Source of the DNA: Erythroxylum novogranatense
Lineage: Eukaryota; Streptophyta; Magnoliopsida; Malpighiales; Erythroxylaceae
NCBI GenBank assembly: GCA_029891385.1
Contig: CM057230.1
Coordinates: 36,473,402-36,537,401, forward strand
Direction of reading: 5' to 3'
DNA length: 64,000 nt
Positions 25,701 through 37,343 of the stretch are shown here, in pieces. The notes beneath the pieces are model-generated. The model searched no databases. It saw nothing but the letters and a program-made list of their open reading frames with translations, and had not been told where the DNA came from. Each line of letters opens with the position of its first letter. Position 1 is the first letter of the stretch. Made by a program: the position numbers and the translations under genes.

Positions 25701-26085
25701 ATATTTTTCCTTTTTATAACATATTCTTAAAATATCTTTTATTAATTTAATTATAACTATTTAGTAAATTAAAATGTAATTACAATATTATCGGTTAATT
25801 AAACATAATAAATTAATTGATTTATAAAATGTGATACTTGATTAATAATGACAATTAGAATATAATCCATTAAATGATTCATTAAATGATACTTTGTTTA
25901 TAAATTAATTATTAATCATTAACTGTTCTTATAATTCAGTTATAATTAAAAATGATTAATATATTTTTAATTAATTGATACATATAAGTAGGTAAGTAGT
26001 CACGCTTATGACTTAATATTTACATGCATAATTGCCGTTCACGGCTGCAATGTATATGTTCTTTTTTTTTATGGGCAATTTTTTT
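22763..26085 (-). repeat. Long-period AT-rich satellite, reverse block 2
   Basis: Reverse-oriented units with marker islands near 23560, 24360, 25250 and 26045 (spacings about 0.8-0.9 kb). GAGTCAC..GTGACTTAAGTGTCA..GTGAAAAGATC dyads lie near 22987, 24708 and 25510. No genes are visible. Confidence 0.85.
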
Positions 26086-26395
26086 GGGAGACGGTGTCCG
26101 TTTTAATAGCTCAAGAAAATAAGTACATAGAGAGGCAAGGCATATGACCAGTGCAGTACCTCTGCAGAACAAAAGCCCAAGTGACACACACAAGCAAAGC
26201 AATCTATTTGATTCTAGTACGAACATAAGGAAAAGAAAGCTGATCCATGCGCACTTGCCCCAGGGTACGCCGAGGTAAAGTGCTTGCAGTGAAAGAAGTC
26301 GAGGTACATGAATTGCTGGTCAGTTTTGCTAAGGAGTCCGCTACCGTATTGACCTCACGGAGGCCATGAATAAGCTGGCAGCCCATCTGCTGAAT
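26086..26395 (-). mobile_element. 5'-truncated LINE tail (RNase H end + 3' UTR)
   Basis: About 310 bp of non-satellite DNA. On the minus strand it reads CQLIHGLREVNTVADSLAKL (26386 downward), the C-terminal RNase H motif (REvN.VAD.LAKL) of plant LINE ORF2. A short 3' UTR follows and ends in an A-run (t-run at 26082-26088 on the plus strand). The frame then stays open for about 30 residues without similarity. Flanking satellite on the two sides does not abut in the consensus, so a deletion accompanied or followed insertion; no target duplication was found. Confidence 0.6.
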
Positions 26396-29078
26396 TAAGT
26401 CATTAATCTACTTAATTAACATATAATCCATAATAATCAATATATAGTCAAGTAATTGATTTGTTGAAATCTTATTGATTAAGTATTAATTATTAACATG
26501 TAATTATTACTTAAGTTATTATTAATGTGCCAAAAATAATTTTTTGATTACATATTCTTAAAATATCTTTAATTAATTTAATTATAACTATCTAGTAAAT
26601 TAAAATATAATTTCATGTAATTACAATATTATTTGTTATTTAAAATATAATTAATTAATTGATTTATGAAAATGTGATACTTGACTAATAATGGTAATTA
26701 GAATATAATAAATTAAATAATTTATTAAATTGTACTTTATTTATAAATTAATTATTCACCATTAATTGTTCATCTAATTCAGTTATAATTATGAAAGATT
26801 AATATATTATTAATTAATTGGTGTATATATGTAAATAAGTAGTCACGCCTTCAACTTAATATTCACAGGCATGATTGTCATTCAAGATTACGACATGCAA
26901 GTTCTTTTCTTTTACAGCAATTAACACCTATATAACTTTATAACCTTTTGAATAAATAAATAAATAATTAAGTATTGATTTATCATAATATAATTAATAT
27001 GTTCATTGATTAATTAAATATAATTAGCGCTTATATTTTATTAAATATTATTTATATGTAATTAATTGACTAATTATAATAAATTATTGATTAATAAAAA
27101 TAATTAATTAATTTGCTACCTAAAATAATATGAAATTTTGTTATTATATGAGTCACCAAGATGACTAAAGTGTCACGGTTATAAAAGATTTATTTTTAAT
27201 TCCTTGATTAAAAATTAATTAAAATATAATCCATAACAATCAATGTATATTTAAATAATTGGTTTATTGAAATCTTATTAATTAATTAATTAACTATTGA
27301 TTATTAAAACGTAATCATTACTTATGATATTATTAATGCATTTGAAATATCTTTTCCTTTTTAATTACAAATTCTTAAAATATCTTTAATTAATTTAATA
27401 TTAACTATTTAGTAAACTAAAATAATTTCATGTAATTAATATGTTATATATTAATTAAAATATAATTAATTAATTGATTTATGAAAATGTGACACTTGAT
27501 TTTTAATGATAATTAGAATATAATAAATTAAATGATGTATTAAATTGTACTTTACTTATAAATTAATTATTAATCATTAATTGATTTTCTAATTCAGTTA
27601 TATTTAATAATGATTAATATATTAATTGATGTCTATATGTAAATAACTAGTCCGGACTATGATATAATATTCATCGATGTGATTGCCATTCACGATTGTG
27701 TCGTGTGTGTTCTTTTCTTTATGGGTAATTAACACTGTATAGTTTTATAACCATTTTATTAAATAAAAACTAATTAAGTATTGATTTATTAAAATATAAT
27801 TAAACTGTTCATCATTGAATTACATAGAATTAATGCTTACACTTTTATTTTTATTAAATATTATATATAATTAATTGGCTAATTATTATGTATTAACGAT
27901 TAATAACAAAATAATTAATTAATTAGTTACTTAAAATGAAATAAAAATTTATTATTATAGGATTCACATGCATGACTTGAGTGTCATGCCTGTGAAAAGA
28001 TCTATTTTTAATTCCTTATTTAAACAACATTAATTAAAATATATTTCGTAATTGTCAATATGTAATTAAATAATTGATTTATTGAAATATTATTAATTAA
28101 TTATTTATCTATTAATTATTAACATGTAATTATTACTTATGTTATTATTAATGCCTCTGAAATATTTTTCCTTTTCTAATTACATATTCTTAAAATATCT
28201 TTAATTATTTTAATAATAACTATTTAGTAAATTAAAATATAATTTCATGTATTTAAAATACTATCTATTATTTAAAATATAATTAACTAATTTATTTATG
28301 AAAATGTGATACTTGATTTTTAATGATAATTAGAATATAATAAATTAAATGATGTATTAAATTGTACTTTATTTATAAGTTAATTATTAATCATTAATTG
28401 TTCTTCTAATTTAGTTATATTTAATAATGATTAACATATTAATCAATGTATATATGTAAATAACTAGTCCAACCTATGATATAATATTCATAGGCGTGAT
28501 TGACATTGATGATTGCGAAGTGCGTGTTCTTTTCTTTTACGGTAATTAACACATATATAATTTTATAACCTTTTAAATAACTAAATAAATAATTAAGTAT
28601 TGATTTATTAAAATATAATTAATATGTTCATTAATGAATTAAATGAATTAGTGCTTATATTTTTATTAAATTTTATATATATAATTAGTTGACTAATTAT
28701 AATGTATTAAAGATTAATAACAAAATAATTAATTAATTAGTTATTTAAAATAAAATAAAATTTATTATTATAGGAGTCACAGGCATAACTTAAGTGTCAC
28801 GCTTGTGAAAAGATTCATTTCTTAATTCCTTAATTAAATAAAATTAATTAAAATATATTTCGTGATAGTCAATATATAATTAAATAATTGATTTATTGAA
28901 ATATTATTAATTAATTAATTATTGATTTTAATACGTAATTATTACTTATGTTATTATTAATAAATCGAAATATTTTTTGCTTTTTTATTACATATTCATT
29001 AAATATCTTTAATTAACTTAATAATAACAATTTAGTAAATTAAAAATAATTTCATGTAATTAAAAATTATTTGTTATT
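26396..29078 (-). repeat. Long-period AT-rich satellite, reverse block 3
   Basis: Reverse units with markers near 26880, 27690 and 28510 (spacings about 810-835 bp, the most regular part of the array). It ends abruptly at the gypsy LTR around 29078. Confidence 0.85.
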
Positions 29079-29908
29079 TATATAGCACTCAAATGACACA
29101 TTTTCGAGCATTTCATAATAGAACTCATCATCCAATTCTGACTCTAAAGTCCTTAAACAATTAACTTCCATTTCATGTTTCAATCTAAACTAGTTCAGAA
29201 CCTATCTCATTTGTTTGGCTTACCCTAAATTCTTGATAAAATTTAGGGATATAGTAGACATCTATATCTACAACTTCTAAGTTTTGAGTTTCTCCAAATT
29301 CACACAATAAACAACTCAAAAAAATGTATGAGGACCTACAAATCTGTCTCCCTTGGCAGCTTGAACTCCAAAACCCTAGGTTTTGATTTAGCCCCAAATC
29401 ACCATAAAAAAATGAAAATTTCCTCATGTTAATTTGTCATTAGACATCAAACAATAATAATCCATCATCAAAATCATTAAACCCATAAATTTCATCCAAT
29501 GGGTTTCATAGCCACGAAAGAAAAGGGAGAAACTAAATTTCAATCGGTAGAATCAAGTATCCGGATCGAGGCTTACCGTTTTGTATTGACTGAATGGTTT
29601 GATTCTTCTTCACATTCTTGTTATAAAGCTTGAAAACGTTGAAAGAAAGCTTCCATGGTGAATTCTCGCAAGTGAGGGAGGAGGAGGAAGACAAGCTTTT
29701 GTCTTATTTATAGTTAACTTCTTTTATAAGTCACTTTGTTCATTATTTACAAAAATGCCCCTCTTGGACTGGTTCTTTAAAATTCGCTCGTACAATTTCC
29801 TGTGACCACTAAAAAAGTGTCAAACATCATTAATTTGATGTCACCAAAAATTATAGTTCACACCAATTTTTTTCGATGTAACGGGTAAATCAGATATCGA
29901 GTGTTACA
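29079..29908 (-). repeat. Gypsy 3' LTR, first ~830 bp only
   Basis: Begins (minus strand) TGTAACACTCGATATCTGAT at 29908, directly downstream of the polypurine tract. Its inner part (29340-29079) matches 37343-37030 of the other LTR: shared plus-strand words include gacacattttcgagcatttc, gatatagtagacatct and aaaatgtatgaggacct. The remaining ~1.8 kb of the LTR is missing; satellite follows directly. Confidence 0.8.
29705..29713 (-). promoter_or_regulatory. Candidate TATA box in the gypsy LTR
   Basis: CTATAAATA on the minus strand, about 195 bp into the LTR, is the best match to a plant TATA box in the available part of U3. Position and sequence are plausible; there is no other support. Confidence 0.3.
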
Positions 29909-29920
29909 TTCTCCCCCTTA
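29909..29920 (-). promoter_or_regulatory. Gypsy polypurine tract
   Basis: TAAGGGGGAGAA on the minus strand lies immediately upstream of the TGTAACACTC LTR start. This is the expected plus-strand primer position. Confidence 0.8.
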
Positions 29921-29953
29921 TTAAAATTCGCCCACGAATTTTGGAAATTTACC

Positions 29954-31240
29954 TTATTGGGGAAACAATTGTGGATATCTGGTTCTCATTGATTCTTCTG
30001 TTTCCCATGTACATTCCTCAATTGTTTCATTCTGCCATTGGACTTTAATCATTGGAATCTCTTTATTATGCAATTTTCTAATTTGTCTGTCTATGATGAC
30101 AACTGGAGTTTCTTCATAAGAAAGATTCTCTGCTATTCTCACTTCTGGGGTTTGTAATATATGAGAAGGATCTGGAATGTACTTTCTTAACATTGATATA
30201 TGGAAAACTAGATGCACGTAGCTAAGATGAGGAGGCAAAGCCAACCGATATGACACATTTTCAACCCTTTCAAGGATCTCGAATGGTCCAATATATCTAG
30301 GATTCAACTTCCCTCTCTTTCCAAATCTAACTATACCTTTCATAGGAGAGACTTTTAAGAAAACTTGATCACCTGGTTCATACTGTATATCCCTTCTCTT
30401 AGAATCTGTATAACTCTTTTGCCTACTGAAGGTCATTCTTAATCTTTCCTGTATTAGAGGAACTTTTGCAAATGTTTCTTAAATTAGGTCTGGTCCCTCT
30501 AAGTGTTTTTCTCTTACTTCAATCCATCATAGTGGAGATTTGCACTTTTTGCCATACAATACCTCGTAAGGTGCCATCCCAATAATGGAAAGGAAGTTGT
30601 TGTTGTAAGCAAATTCTATTAAAGGCAAATGACGTTCCCAATCTCCACCAAAGTCCAAGACACACATTCTTACATGTCTTCGAGTGTTTGGATGGTTCTC
30701 TTTGATTGCCCATCAGTTTGTGGGTGGAATGTTGTACTAAAATTTAGTTGTGTACCTATGGCTTCTTGTAGTTTCTGCAGAATCTAGAAGTGAACTGTGT
30801 TACTCTATTAGAAATAATAGACATTGGCACTCCATGACAATTCACAATTATGTCAACATATAACTGGGCTAACTAAGATGCACTATAAGTGGTTTTAACA
30901 ACTATAAAGTGGGCTGACTTGGTGAGTCTGTCGACTATAACCCAAATGGAATCATGCCCCTTAGGTGCTCTTAGCAGTCCAATCACAAAATCCATGGTAA
31001 TCCGCTCCCATTTTCACTTGGGTAACAGTAGCTCCTGTAGTAGTCTAGTGGGCTTCTGATGTTCAAATTTGAATTGTTGACAAGTTAAACAGGTGGTACA
31101 AACTGGGCTACATCTTTCTTCATACCCGGCCACCAATACATACCTTTAACCTCATGGTACATCTTAGTGGTTCCAGGGTGAACACTATAGGGTGCATAAT
31201 GTGCCTCATGCATATTCCTTTATCTTAACCCATTTATGTC
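29954..31240 (-). pseudogene. Gypsy integrase + chromodomain-like C terminus (broken)
   Basis: Read on the minus strand. Near 31150 there is [10 protein letters not shown], followed by the remains of the zinc-binding CxxC and an integrase core with ITMDFVIGLL (first catalytic Asp) and DSIWVIVDRLTKSAHF; the second Asp region near 30800 is damaged. 30713-30519 holds a scrambled part. 30436-29954 is a clean 160-residue C terminus with VFLKVSPMKG, LNPRYIGPFEILERV, HPVFHISMLRK-type LVFHISMLRKYIPD, and a chromodomain-like end (IPMIKVQWQ, EECTWETEESMR). Multiple stops and frame changes between the parts show that it is inactive. The chromodomain in this clade guides integration toward marked heterochromatin. 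Confidence 0.8.
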
Positions 31241-31386
31241 AGGTGCACATAACTTGTTATCACATTTCAATACTCCATCCACTATACTGAACTCTGTCAC
31301 CTTACCATCCTGGATAGCTATTTTCAATTTGGCTAGCTCAGGATCATTGTCTTGAGCAGTTTTAATCTCATCAATTAAATTGGGCT

Positions 31387-32730
31387 TCACCTGGAATTGA
31401 GCAAGTAATACTTAGAATAAGATACTTCCAAGTGCAATCCCATATTAAATAACCCATTTAAATCTTTAACTAGCTCTTTCTTTTGAATGGGGATATGATA
31501 AAAGCTCCTCATCGATTTTCTGCTCAGAGCATCAGCCACGACATTGGCTTTACCTGGGTGATACAAGATCTGACAGTCATAATCATTTAGTAACTCAATC
31601 CACCGTCTCTGTCTCAGATTCAACTCTTTTTGTTGTTGAATGTAATGAAGACTCTTATGATCTGTATATATTTCACTCTTTTCACCATATAAATAGTGTC
31701 TCTAAATTTTTAATGCAAATACCACGGCTGCCATTTCTTGATCGTGGATAGGATAGTTTACTTCATGTTTTCTTAATTGTTTGGAAGCATAGGCAATTAC
31801 CCTCCTATTCTGCATCAATACACAACCTAAACCAACTTTGGAGGCATCATAATATATCACATAATCACCTTGCCCTGAAGGCAATGTTAACACTGGAGCT
31901 GATGTGAGACATTCCTTAAGCTTTTGGAAACTTTTCTCACAAGAATCATCCCACTCAAATCTCACTTGTTTCCGTGTTAACCTTATCAGTGGAGTAGCTA
32001 TCTTGGAAAAATCTTTTACAAATCGTTTGTAATAACTAGCCATACCTAAAAAACTTCATACTTCAGTAACATTAGTAGGTCTAGACCAATTAGACACTGC
32101 TTCCACCTTCTGAAGATCTACTTGAATCCCTTCTTTACTAACTATATAACCCAGGAAATCCACTCTGTCAAGCCAGAACTCACACTTTGCCAACTTGGCA
32201 TATAACTGATTATCTCTAAGGATTTGTAACACCATTGCCAAGTGTTTTTCATGTTCTTCTTAGCTCCTGGAATATACCAATATGTCATCAATGAAAAGCA
32301 CAACAAATTTATCCGAATACGGCCTGAAGATTCTATTCATCAAATCCATAAAGGTTGCTGGTGCATTCGTTAAACCAAAAGGAAGCACCAGAAACTCATA
32401 GTGTCCATATCTGGTTCTAAAGGCAGTTTTCGACATGTCCTCTTTTCAGATCCTCAACTGATGATATCCAGATTTGAGATCAATCTTAGAGAAATGACTT
32501 ACTCCCTGTAATTGATCAAATCGATCATCATTTCGAGGAAGAGGGTATTCATTCTTAATACTTACTTTATTCAACTGCCTATAATCTATGCATAACCGCA
32601 GGGATCCATCTTTCTTCTTAGCAAATAACATTGGTGCACCCCACGTTGAATTACTGGGTTTAATAAACCCCTTATCAAGCAAATCCTGCAACTGTACCTT
32701 TAACTCTCTTAGTTCTATAGCTGCCATTCT
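31387..32730 (-). pseudogene. Gypsy reverse transcriptase-RNase H (broken)
   Basis: Minus strand. The RT start at 32727-32446 has [20 protein letters not shown] and IDYRQLN plus [11 protein letters not shown]. The catalytic motif FIDDILVYS lies at about 32300-32270 and is intact, but an in-frame stop follows within three residues. 32241-32056 continues the palm/thumb ([19 protein letters not shown]). 32043-31702 is the connection/RNase H with [17 protein letters not shown] (catalytic Asp) and MAAVVFALK. 31623-31387 ends RNase H with [16 protein letters not shown]. The pieces lie in more than one frame and are separated by stops. Confidence 0.85.
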
Positions 32731-32899
32731 GATGGAGTAATTGAGATAGGATTTGTACCAGGAAGGAGTTCTATATTAAACTCTATTTCTCTTTCTGGTG
32801 GTAATCCAGGTAAATCTTTTGGAAACACATTTGGAAAATCCCTTACTATAAGGATCTACTGTAACTTACTGATCTCACTTCTATTATCCCTAACATGAG

Positions 32900-33193
32900 C
32901 TATATAAGTATAATTATTTTGGCATAACAATCCATTGTAGCATGGTGATTTGACAACCAGTCCATACCCAAGATAATATCAAATTCTAATATTGCCAACT
33001 CGATCAAATTTGCCATAAATGTTTTGCCCTCTATGTCCACTGCACACGAGGGGTAAACATATTTCACTTCAACAGTTTCCCCTAAGGGTGTAACTATGAT
33101 TAGAGGGTCTTTCATTAATTCTCTCTTTTTATCTAGCTTTTTGGAAAAACTTGGTGCTATAAATGAATAAGTGGCACTCGAGTCAAATAGCAC
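32900..33193 (-). pseudogene. Gypsy aspartic protease remnant
   Basis: The minus-strand frame contains LFDSSATYSFI, corresponding to the retropepsin LxDSGAxxSFI active site with Gly replaced by Ser after Asp-Ser. Further on, FDIILGMDWLSNHHA is the highly conserved second motif of gypsy proteases. It lies between gag and RT as expected. Confidence 0.8.
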
Positions 33194-33521
33194 TTTAGCA
33201 TTCTCGTTCTAGATAAGGACTATACCTATATCAACATTCATCATAATTAAAGAAAAATCATATCTTTTATCATAACAGAGTATAGACATTTTATTCATAA
33301 TATAATTTAATTAAATGTCAACAGGTTTGCATAGGATTACCTGTTATAGCTATATTAGAGGTCTGTGCTTCTTTGGGTTTTACAAGAAACACTCTCCCTT
33401 GACCTCTATTTGTTGGGGCTGGTGCTGGCATCTGCCCTGTATTCTGGGTGGGATCTTGGTCTTGAGGTCTACCTTTACCAATTGGGCCTCTATTAACAGG
33501 TATATCTATTTGTATAGTAGT

Positions 33522-34825
33522 TTATGAAACTGGGGGTGGAGCTACTTGGTTTTCTTTCCTTGGGTAGTCTTTAATAAAATGCCCTTGTTTTCCACACCTA
33601 TAACAACCTCTGAACCTGAATCTATAGGGTCCTTGATGATTTTTCCCACAAACATTACAAGCAGTTCTAACCTGTGGTTGCGCTGGAGGTTTCTGTGATC
33701 TAGTTTTAGCTAGGTTCTGTGTACCACTAGGTGTTGAAAACACTTATGCACCTGGATTTCTGACCCTGCCTTGACCCCCTCTCTGTGGTTCTGGAGGAGC
33801 AGACTGTATTATTTGTTCTATTTGTCTCATCTGAGAGCTATCTCTATCTCTATGGCCTCTACTGGGGACTTTACCTTTTTTTCTCCATTCTCTTTCTGCT
33901 CTCCCCTATTTAAACTTTGCTTCTAATTGTCGAGTATTATCAATCAACCTTGACAAATTGGGGAAGCCAATAGCTACAACAACACTATACAAGGAAGGTA
34001 TGAGTCCCAACTTGTATCTTTCCATTTTGTAGCTTCAGTAGGTACAATTGTTGTAACAAATTTGCATAAGCGTAGAAATTCACTTGCATAATCATCCACA
34101 CTCACACCAAAGTTTTGTCTAAACCTTTCAAATTGTAGGGGTCGATTCTGTCTTTCGTATGGAGAAATGAACTCATCGATTAATGTTTGTTTAAAGAATT
34201 CACAAGTCGAAGGATTCCCACTATATAATTGATCTTCGATATTCCTCTGGAACCATTCCCAGGCATTCTTTATCAATTTAAACCCACTAATTCTATGATT
34301 CGTGCATCAGAGCAAGTCAATCTTCGGACCATTTTCTCAGTATGACTCATAAACTTTTGGGGATCCTCATGTCTCTTACCACCAAACTCAGGGGTTTGTA
34401 ATTTCAAGAAATCATTGATACTTACACCTTCATGATCTAAAGCTCACCTAGGTAATCCTCTAGGCATTTGCACTGGCTGTGGTGGTGTAGGAGCAACTTC
34501 AGGTACACCCTAATTTCTTTCTCTCTCTATTTCTCTAAGTATTCTTACTTCTTCTCTCAATTCTAGAACCTCCTGCCTTTCTCTTAAGGCTCAATTCTCT
34601 GCTTTTAAGGCTTCTATTCTTTGTTGTAAGGTTCTATCATCTTCCCCTTGAGTAGTTGGGGGTTCAGGTTCAATTTCTATCTCTGATCTCCTCCTAACTC
34701 TGGGTGGAGATCTTTCTTCTTATTTTTCTTGCTGTACAGATTCGACATCAGGTACAGCAGTTGGAAGTTCCCTCTTTCTAGGACAACCTCATCCTTGTTG
34801 AGGAGGTGTTCTTCTGAGGAGGCAT
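33522..34825 (-). pseudogene. Gypsy gag (capsid + zinc knuckle), broken
   Basis: Starts at a minus-strand ATG at 34825 (MPPQKNTSS). A charged, coiled-coil-prone N-terminal part follows (many Glu/Arg, 34700-34500, with stops). The Retrotrans_gag capsid region at 34276-33974 has NAWEWFQRNIEDQLYSG, FISPYERQNR and VDDYASEFLRLCKF. The C-terminal knuckle at about 33640-33550 reads CYRCGKQGHFIKDY: the CCHC pattern C-x2-C-x4-H-x4-C with the last Cys changed to Tyr. Gag would package the RNA; this copy cannot be translated continuously. Confidence 0.75.
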
Positions 34826-35220
34826 CTCTATTATGGAGAAAATTAAAATCATTTATATATCAAAATAACATGTTATTGACATGATGTAGATCCTATGCTC
34901 CATTGTGTCATGCTTATGCAAGAATATCATATGCATATATCATATCATATACATATTTACATATTATTCTCATTCACTATGTTTTTTCAACATTCTCTTC
35001 TTCTCTATTTTACTGGATTGATTAGGACTGAGAAGGCATTTTAAAATATCTTTGATGTGTTTGGGGTTCTTTGCGTAATTAGTAGCCTATCCATTCTACT
35101 TCTCATTCCTGCACACATCCTTATCTCTTTCTTTCTCATTCTTGGTAACTATTAAACTTTTCTTTAATACTTTTTGTACATCATATAGATCACAAGATCC
35201 TTACTCTTATAATCCAACCT

Positions 35221-35233
35221 GGCTCTGATACCA
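35221..35233 (-). promoter_or_regulatory. Gypsy primer-binding site (initiator tRNA-Met)
   Basis: TGGTATCAGAGCC on the minus strand, two nucleotides from the LTR end, is an exact match to the usual plant tRNA-iMet primer site. Confidence 0.85.
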
Positions 35234-35235
35234 TC

Positions 35236-37343
35236 TGACATGACCTGCCTTTTGGACCGTGTTGGCAATAGAGAATGGGTAGGCTTAATGCCACCAAAAC
35301 CCGTAATAAGCCTAATTTTTTTTCTATATTCTACTGAAGATCTGGCATGACCCATTCGTATGTTTGATTAATCCTTATAACTGCTTAACAGTTTTGAGAG
35401 AAGCAAGGATCTCAATCTGCAATTCTAACATACATTATCTACTTATAATCTGTCAATCTATGATCATCTCATATCATCAACTCATTCTCAACAACATAGC
35501 ATATCCATACATGTATCATGTACATATGATTATGACAAACTATGGAGCAGCTATAAGCATCTGCAATTTACATCATGCCAAAAAATTTACTTGTCTGTTT
35601 ATCCAAGTGAGTCTCAAAAGGCTTGGATTTCTCTCTCGTACGATCTGCGAATCCCCTGAAATGATGATAGTGAGAGGTGAGTCTACAACACGACTCAGTG
35701 AGATATAAACATGCTACCATGCTTGTGAGGCTAGGTAACATAAGGCTAGCTTCACAAGAATGATTTGTGGCATTCTAAGGAACAATACATGACATTAATG
35801 AATAAACAGGTAGTAATGTTAAATGCGACAATCACATGAGTATCAATAGTAAAGCTCAATATGAATTGTTTTATTAAAAAAATGAATATGGTGTCTGAAG
35901 TCTTTCTAAATTTTTGGGTTCTTTCTTTGGTAGATTTCTACAAGATTTTTAATTCTAAGCTTTCTCATTTTTGAGTTCTGATTTTCTGAATTTTTTAAGA
36001 AGAGACAAAGGCATGTTAGTACGGCATATCTCCCCTTTTCTTATTCTAGACAAGGTTGACCTAACCCTACCCCTAGAGGTATACCCTCTCCAGGTAGGAC
36101 TCGGATCTAACCCATCACCGATGGGTTACCTGTGTGCACATGGTCTGATAATATACTCCATCAACTGGGTATCTTATGAACTCACCAATCATGGCTAACA
36201 AGAAAGACATGATTCATCAAAGAATTGCAATTAATAGATTCAACATAACAAGGGGACCAAAAGATGCAAAGAATCTGAATATCATCTAGTCAATCTAACA
36301 TACAACATACTAGGGTCAATCACATGGAGTTATATATCGAATAAGTCATACAGGTAAGAGAACAATTCAACAAGCCGCAAGATAAAAGAAAAGGATTACT
36401 ACACAAGTATAATAGCATGATTATACTCACCTCGACTGTCTCCGGGGTTTTGATCTCTTTTCTAATTTTCTTGAACTTGAGAGGTATTAGGTTTGTCTCC
36501 TAGTTCTATTCCTCGTCTGCTTTCACAAGCTATTGGGTAACATGCATGAAAATTTCATATACCCGCATTAGTCATTCTTACATAAACCTCATTTCTTACC
36601 ACATATCATTATAAATTTATATTTTATTCACTAATTCATCTGCATAGGTCTCATTCGTGAAGGCATAACTTTTTATACATAGGTCCAATGTTTTACAAAC
36701 TTTCCATACCTCTAGTTAACACATAAATTCACATTTTTTTTCTTTTATGACCATTTTCTAATTAAGTCATTAAGGCTTCCAAATATCCCATTTATAGTCA
36801 GCCTTAATATTTAGTCATGAGTTGGACCCTTCCTGTCTCAAATCATTATAACTTATTCATTTCTCATCCAATTAAGGTGATTCAAATCTCCATTTTCAAT
36901 AGACTCATATGGCTATCACATATCCGAAGATGGGTCAAAAATGATGAAATTTGTATTTATTGTGATTTTTATAAGACTGTCTTGTTTCTGTTCTCTTTTG
37001 TGTCACTAAGCTCAGTAACACCCTTCACTTATCCATATCTCATTGGACACTATACTCAGATGACACATTTTCGAGCATTTCATAATATAACTCATCATCC
37101 AATTCTGACTTTAAAGTCCTCAAAAAATTTACTTTCATGTCATGTTTCAATCCCACTGATATTTTGAACTAGTTTCAATTCGGGACCTATCTCATTTGTT
37201 TGGCATACCCTAAATTCATGATAAAATTCAAGGATATAGTAGACATCTGTATCTACAACTTCTAAGTTTTGAGTTTCTCCAAATTCACACAATAAACAGC
37301 TTAAAAAAATGTATGAGGACCTATGAATTTGTCTCCCTTGGCA
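35236..37343 (-). repeat. Gypsy 5' LTR, lacking its first ~560 bp
   Basis: Ends (minus strand) ..GGTCATGTCA next to the primer site. The right end stops at 37343 inside the LTR, at the word gtctcccttggca shared with the left LTR at 29349-29361; beyond this the trinucleotide repeat replaces the LTR start. Short ORFs inside (35364-35708, 35971-36198, 36817-37167) show no known domains and are taken as noncoding. Confidence 0.8.

Larger units (their letters stand above)
29079..37343 (-). mobile_element. Ty3/gypsy chromovirus (Tekay/Del-like), decayed and with truncated LTRs
   Basis: Minus-strand element, so the 5' LTR is on the right. The order from right to left is partial 5' LTR, tRNA-Met primer site, gag with zinc knuckle, protease, reverse transcriptase, RNase H, integrase, chromodomain-like C terminus, polypurine tract, partial 3' LTR. 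Integrase after RNase H defines Ty3/gypsy. The chromodomain-like tail and an inferred LTR above 2.5 kb (2108 bp retained on the right plus about 560 bp known only from the left) fit the Tekay/Del clade. Coding regions are broken by many stops and frameshifts, so the copy is dead. The two LTRs overlap only over about 260-310 bp. Confidence 0.85.

Noticed and set aside
1..29078. CRISPR-like array or organellar origin for the AT-rich repeat
   Set aside because: Period is ~0.8 kb with no short constant repeats and unique spacers; no organellar genes are present, and plant nuclear elements are embedded throughout.
35364..37167. Open frames of 75-116 residues (35364-35708, 35971-36198, 36817-37167)
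   Set aside because: They lie within the gypsy LTR, have no recognisable domains and are interrupted in the related LTR fragment at 21840-22762.
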